NCBI RefSeq assembly: GCF_039542385.1
Contig: NZ_BAABIA010000005.1
Location: 496,001 to 560,000 of the forward strand
Direction of reading: 5' to 3'
Source of the DNA: Prosthecobacter algae
GTDB lineage: Bacteria; Verrucomicrobiota; Verrucomicrobiia; Verrucomicrobiales; Verrucomicrobiaceae
DNA length: 64,000 bases
In this document: one piece after another, positions 61,096-64,000 of the stretch
Position numbering within the stretch: the stretch's first letter is position 1
Layout of the letters: every line of letters starts with the position of its first letter
The notes under the pieces: model-generated
What the model was told of the DNA's origin: nothing
The model's database searches: none
What the model saw: only the letters and a program-made list of their open reading frames with translations
Position numbers and translations under genes: made by a program

Positions 61096-62001
61096 TTAGC
61101 TAGCGGAGTGCGATGGCGGGGATTGATGCCGCACATGCTCCATCAGCGCTTTCAGCGCCTTGCCCTGGTAACGATACGTATTCCACATCAGCGCCACAGT
61201 CCGCAGGGGCTTTTCGCCGCTGAAGGAGCGGTAAACACGCCGATTGCTCAGGTCCAGCCGACGGGCCATTTCAGGAACGATGGACACCCCATGATCCAGC
61301 GCCACGAGTTCTTGCACCGTGGTGAGCTGGCTTGTCCGCTCGATGGTCACCGGTTGCACGGACTGCCGACGGCAAAACGAAGAGATGTTTTCCGACAGGC
61401 AATGGGCCTCGTTCAGCATCACAAAAGGATAACCATCCACAGAGGCGACCGCGATGCTTTCCTCCGCCGCCAGCGGATGTCCGGCAGGAAGGACGAGCAG
61501 CAACTCCTCGGTGAACAGGGGCTCCACCTCCAGGTATTTGGCGATGATCGGCAGGGCCACGATGGCCAGGTCAATGTCTCCATGGCTGCAGCTTTTGATC
61601 AGGCTCTCGGTCGTGTCTTCCTGCACAATCACCGAAATATCCGGGTGCTTTTCGGCAAAGCTGCCCAGCAGGCTCGGCAAAAAGTAGGGCGCGATGGTCG
61701 GGATGGCCCCCAGTCGTACCCGGCCCCGGCGGCCAGCCTCGGAAAGCTCAGCGAAGGTGTCCTCGACCAGTTTCAGGATCTTCTTCGCCCGCTCAAGTAG
61801 GAGCTCGCCAAGCTCCGTCAGGACGACCTCGCGCGGCTTGCGCTCAAACAGCGGCTGCCCGAGCTGATCCTCCAGTTTTTGGATGGCCCGGCTCAGGGCA
61901 GATTGGGAAAGATTCAAATCCTCACCCGCCCGCGTGAAGTTTTTCGTCCTCGCCAAAACGACGAATTGCTCAAGGGACTGGATGTCTAGGTCATTCCTCA
62001 C
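61096..62001 (-). CDS. oxyR: OxyR-type LysR-family peroxide sensor
   Basis: 301 residues. An N-terminal winged helix ('LEQFVVLARTKNFTRAGEDL', 'NLSQSALSRAIQKLEDQLGQ') and a C-terminal sensor domain. Cys201 and Cys210 in 'AHCLSENISSFCRR' have the same context and 9-residue spacing as the OxyR redox pair Cys199/Cys208. Peroxide oxidises them to a disulfide, switching on catalase and related genes. It is divergent from katG with 139 bases between, the classical arrangement. The start fits the family length. Confidence 0.92.
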   Translation of the reverse strand: MRNDLDIQSLEQFVVLARTKNFTRAGEDLNLSQSALSRAIQKLEDQLGQPLFERKPREVVLTELGELLLERAKKILKLVEDTFAELSEAGRRGRVRLGAIPTIAPYFLPSLLGSFAEKHPDISVIVQEDTTESLIKSCSHGDIDLAIVALPIIAKYLEVEPLFTEELLLVLPAGHPLAAEESIAVASVDGYPFVMLNEAHCLSENISSFCRRQSVQPVTIERTSQLTTVQELVALDHGVSIVPEMARRLDLSNRRVYRSFSGEKPLRTVALMWNTYRYQGKALKALMEHVRHQSPPSHSAS

Positions 62002-62014
62002 CTCAAAAGGTTAG

Positions 62015-64000
<1,986 letters not shown>

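Overview
The window looks like a high-GC chromosomal segment of a Verrucomicrobium, probably close to Prosthecobacter/Verrucomicrobiaceae. Lineage hallmarks are DUF1501 and DUF1549/DUF1553 proteins, a DUF1080 protein, a PEP-CTERM/autotransporter-strand protein, a one-repeat PUR protein, a sialate O-acetylesterase and a Planctomycetes/Verrucomicrobia-type Ser/Thr kinase. I assign this by gene content only; no rRNA is present. I see no tRNA, rRNA, CRISPR array or prophage. Genes are packed tightly, with many ATGA overlaps, and no gene-free stretch exceeds about 265 bases.

Layout. 1-9.3 kb: end of a DUF3467 gene, an enolase-superfamily enzyme, an ankyrin/L,D-transpeptidase protein, hemC, an unknown membrane protein, a Ser/Thr kinase, a PUR protein, a heptosyltransferase-like GT9 and a phosphoesterase. 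9.4-19 kb: bioD, a large secreted beta-helix protein, tyrS, an acidic unknown protein, a trans-sulfuration enzyme, an Fsr-like exporter and an AraC regulator. 19-24 kb: a co-directional DUF1501, DUF1549/1553 and PL10-like pectate lyase set. 24-31 kb: a BlaI/M56 pair in which the M56 protein carries a repeat linker and an ExbD-like tail, a two-component system, a GH13 branching-type enzyme and small envelope proteins.

31.4-39.3 kb is the most interesting part: an NAD+/ADP-ribose island. An NrtR-type regulator with an intact Nudix box leads NADAR, dual-specificity phosphatase and two ADP-ribosylglycohydrolase genes. A REP-associated transposase framed by inverted 108/109-bp elements follows, then a membrane protein, pncB, a macrodomain, a radical-SAM remnant and pncA. 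It combines NAD salvage (PncA, PncB) with at least four kinds of predicted ADP-ribose-handling enzymes, and no ADP-ribosyltransferase is visible.

39.4-45.4 kb: a broken DUF1080 gene, then a NemR-like operon (tetR, trxA, DUF5069, alcohol dehydrogenase, old yellow enzyme, MFS, SnoaL-like) with a perfect 32-bp palindrome before tetR and a related site before trxA. 45.4-62 kb: a GH10-like protein lacking the usual acid/base Glu, separate coaC and coaB, an inositol-phosphatase-family gene, DUF2238, a PEP-CTERM protein, a sialate esterase, a second DUF1501, a diheme cytochrome, TrmO, a phosphotransferase and pyrC. The window ends with a divergent oxyR-katG pair; katG has a predicted signal peptide and runs off the end.
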